From Candidatus Thiomargarita nelsonii (lineage in GTDB: Bacteria; Pseudomonadota; Gammaproteobacteria; Beggiatoales; Beggiatoaceae), in NCBI GenBank assembly GCA_000785145.2, contig JSZA02000060.1, positions 1 to 43,305 on the forward strand: a DNA stretch of 43,305 nt, given 5' to 3'. The position numbers and the translations under genes are program-made. The notes under the pieces were generated by a model that was not told the origin of the DNA, did no database searches, and worked only from the letters and a program-made list of their open reading frames with translations. Shown here in pieces: positions 41,779 through 43,305 of the stretch; the first letter of the stretch is position 1, and every line of letters starts with the position of its first letter.

Positions 41779-42245
41779 AGCTCTACTCCGTGTTCTGTCG
41801 CAAAAAACGTCCATCGAGACCAAAAAGGATCATGCGCGGAAAGATATTTCATTAGTCGCTCTGAGACTTCAATGACTTCTACTTTTGTCACGGTTTCTTT
41901 TAATTGAAGTTTTTTCGCATCTTCTATCGCTTTTTCTGCGTCAAATGAACGGGGTTGAGACAATTCAAAAATTTCAGATCTTAGCCAAGAGTCTACTGTG
42001 CCATAGATCACAAATTCGGGTTCTTGTAAGACGACTTCGCCACCGTTGAGCAAGTCAAGATGAAAAATTTTATCTTGATTGCGGTCAAATATTGGCTCAA
42101 TAGAAGACATGAGCAAAGGAGAATGAGTGGCAATTAACATTTGCAGACTCAGTTCAGAGGCTAAGTCTTTTTGTACCTCTAATAAGGTTGTCAAAATCTT
42201 TCGTTGCCATTGCGGATGCAAATGCGCTTCAATTGAACGTCGCAA
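41775..42245 (-). CDS. C-terminal half of a split ATPase
   Basis: The 156-aa open frame continues the ATPase of 42252-43082 in the same frame, separated only by an in-frame TAA. It holds the rest of Walker B and the D-loop (IEAHLHPQWQRKILTTL), the H-loop (MLIATHSPLLMSS) and the C-terminal helical part. The first residues, RRS, come from a 27-base insertion (about 42226-42252). No ribosome-binding site is visible, so translation would need read-through or internal initiation. The stop overlaps the HNH gene start. Confidence 0.7.
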   Translation of the reverse strand: MRRSIEAHLHPQWQRKILTTLLEVQKDLASELSLQMLIATHSPLLMSSIEPIFDRNQDKIFHLDLLNGGEVVLQEPEFVIYGTVDSWLRSEIFELSQPRSFDAEKAIEDAKKLQLKETVTKVEVIEVSERLMKYLSAHDPFWSRWTFFATEHGVEL

Positions 42246-42251
42246 GCTCCG

Positions 42252-43082
42252 TTACTTCGTTTCATCAACCAAAATAACCATCTTTTGTTTAGGTGGTTGA
42301 CGTATTAGTTTTGATTGAGCTTTATGCTCTTCCCAAGCCCAAACGATTAAGTAGGCTAATGCGATTATGCGTTGAACGCCAGCCGAGGCATAAACTAAGG
42401 GAATTTCTCCGTAAGCATGTTTGATGGTCGGCATCCAGCGACTATCTCTAGCAATTCTGGTTGGTTTTCCGGGTTCTAATATTCCAATATCTCCGTTTTC
42501 TAATTCTGGTGGCGATAATCGTTTTAAAACTCGTCTAAAGGTTTCAAAAGGTTCCTTTTCGGGGCTATTTTGCCAGTGAATCCAGTCAGCGATTAAACCG
42601 TTTGATAAAAAGGTGATCTTGTCACCATTCTTGCTTTGGATTCCATTCCAAATTTCTTCTCTTGTAAAAATGAGCGGTTTATCTCCTCTGGCAGGATCCC
42701 AAACAGCAAAAGCACCATCGACACGGGCATATATCAAAACACTCGAAATGGTTGGACGTTCTTCAAGCGAAACCCATTCTTGTTGTTTCCAGTTATAAAA
42801 GGCCTGTCCTTTATGAATATTTTTGGTTTGTTCCTCAATTAGGAAACTGATTTTAGGCTCGTCAACATCTTCTCTAGGTGAGGCTGGCAAGTTGGACCAA
42901 TGACCACTTAGAGCATACCAAGCACAGTCTAATATAAAGCTTTTTCCTAATCCATTGTCACCTGTGAATAAATTAATTCTATTGGCTAATTCCAGATGAA
43001 ATGTTTTGGCAGCACCGACTCCGTCAATTGTTAATACGGATAATGTGCCTCCTTTTTTTAAGGATATTTGATTTATTGACAT
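42252..43082 (-). CDS. N-terminal half of a split AAA/ABC-type ATPase (PtuA-like), interrupted in Walker B
   Basis: The 276-aa open frame starts MSINQISLKKGGTLSVLTID and has Walker A LFTGDNGLGKSFILDCAWY (about residues 36-54) and a signature-like VYASAGVQRIIALAYLIVW. It stops directly after Walker B MVILVDE with T, K and TAA. Family members continue VDEIEAHLHPQWQ, and exactly this continuation is found nine codons later. A 27-base insertion (ACGAAGTAACGGAGCTTGCG plus 7 bases) carries the stop. Without it, an ATPase of about 420 residues with an overlapping HNH gene would result, as in the intact Septu-like pair at 10030-12106. The system is therefore probably inactive. Confidence 0.75.
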   Translation of the reverse strand: MSINQISLKKGGTLSVLTIDGVGAAKTFHLELANRINLFTGDNGLGKSFILDCAWYALSGHWSNLPASPREDVDEPKISFLIEEQTKNIHKGQAFYNWKQQEWVSLEERPTISSVLIYARVDGAFAVWDPARGDKPLIFTREEIWNGIQSKNGDKITFLSNGLIADWIHWQNSPEKEPFETFRRVLKRLSPPELENGDIGILEPGKPTRIARDSRWMPTIKHAYGEIPLVYASAGVQRIIALAYLIVWAWEEHKAQSKLIRQPPKQKMVILVDETK

Positions 43083-43226
43083 GTTTTATAATACCACAAA
43101 TTAAGAGTACTCAATCCCCCTAAATGATCCCACGCCACCCACAATGACCATGCACAACATTAATATCCACGCGCTGCCAGTTCATCCGCGCTACACAAGT
43201 GTATTTTCGACTTGAGACTTCTATTT

Positions 43227-43305
43227 AAAATATTTTAACATTTATAGAAATCCTATTTCTTAAAGAAATAGGATTTCTTTGAAAGTTTAAAATGTTAAAA
43301 TATTT
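43227..43305. repeat. Nested inverted repeat: AAATATTTTAACATTT arms around GAAATCCTATTT palindrome copy 6
   Basis: AAAATATTTTAACATTT at 43227 is inverted as AAATGTTAAAATATTT at the window end. Between them lies GAAATCCTATTTCTT-AAAGAAATAGGATTTC (43247-43277). The outer arms are not seen at the other five copies of the inner palindrome. The element may extend past the window. Confidence 0.75.

Noticed and set aside
43140..43215. Short open frame MTMHNINIHALPVHPRYTS at about 43146
   Set aside because: About 23 codons, no ribosome-binding site, no recognisable family.
1..43305. CRISPR array
   Set aside because: The only regular direct repeats are the 72-base LRR-coding units and the 47-base palindrome pair; neither has unique spacers of constant size between short repeats, and no cas genes are present.

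Overview
The window looks like a chromosomal accessory region of an AT-rich Gram-negative bacterium, most likely a gammaproteobacterial large sulfur bacterium of the Beggiatoa/Thiomargarita/Thiotrichaceae type. This is an inference from content: secreted plant-type LRR (LTGxIPxELGNL) and Calx-beta proteins, tandem AAA-ATPase-like/PD-(D/E)XK proteins, a cytochrome c-d1 protein, a response-regulator/PP2C pair, an lpxH remnant, and very many short palindromic repeats. No rRNA, tRNA or CRISPR array was seen.

Layout. (1) 1-3180: a two-gene nucleotidyltransferase module of toxin-antitoxin type, then a decay zone with remnants of a dynamin-like GTPase, an SLC13/DASS anion permease, lpxH, and an internally deleted second copy of the first module. 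(2) 3182-18871, all minus strand: a tightly spaced run read from 18871 downwards. It holds a PqqD/HprK-like kinase, a DUF-type nucleotidyltransferase, a 1472-aa TPR protein with four GT-A domains that closely resemble a doubled Pasteurella-type glycosaminoglycan synthase, a Septu-like ATPase/HNH pair, a 915-aa fusion (glycosyltransferase-like, SPASM-like, radical SAM, sulfotransferase), two more sulfotransferases, a 58-aa peptide ending in three serines, and a PqqD-glycosyltransferase fusion. I read this as a candidate system that makes a sulfated glycan or a sulfated, glycosylated peptide conjugate. (3) 18983-24455: a truncated RmlD-like gene, a 184-bp MITE, a tandem duplication of an AAA/PD-(D/E)XK gene (first copy broken, second intact), and a shrunken copy of the cytochrome d1 gene. 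(4) 24617-26565: a second ATPase-nuclease pair. (5) 26894-35530: two LRR/Calx-beta exported proteins, the second frameshifted, flanking the intact cytochrome c-d1 gene. (6) 35530-36800: a TnpB (IS200/IS605) element that truncates an LRR fragment. (7) 36920-43082: an NRPS condensation-domain scrap, a REC and REC-PP2C signalling pair, a B12-type radical SAM protein, and a broken third ATPase/HNH pair.

Two themes run through the window. One is the sulfated-glycan/peptide cluster. The other is DNA turnover: duplications followed by deletions at short microhomologies, single-C frameshifts, and insertions of small palindromic elements. The latter include a MITE family with CAATGCCATT ends and 11-bp target duplications, shown by two complete copies. 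All family assignments were made by eye from motifs; no database search was run.
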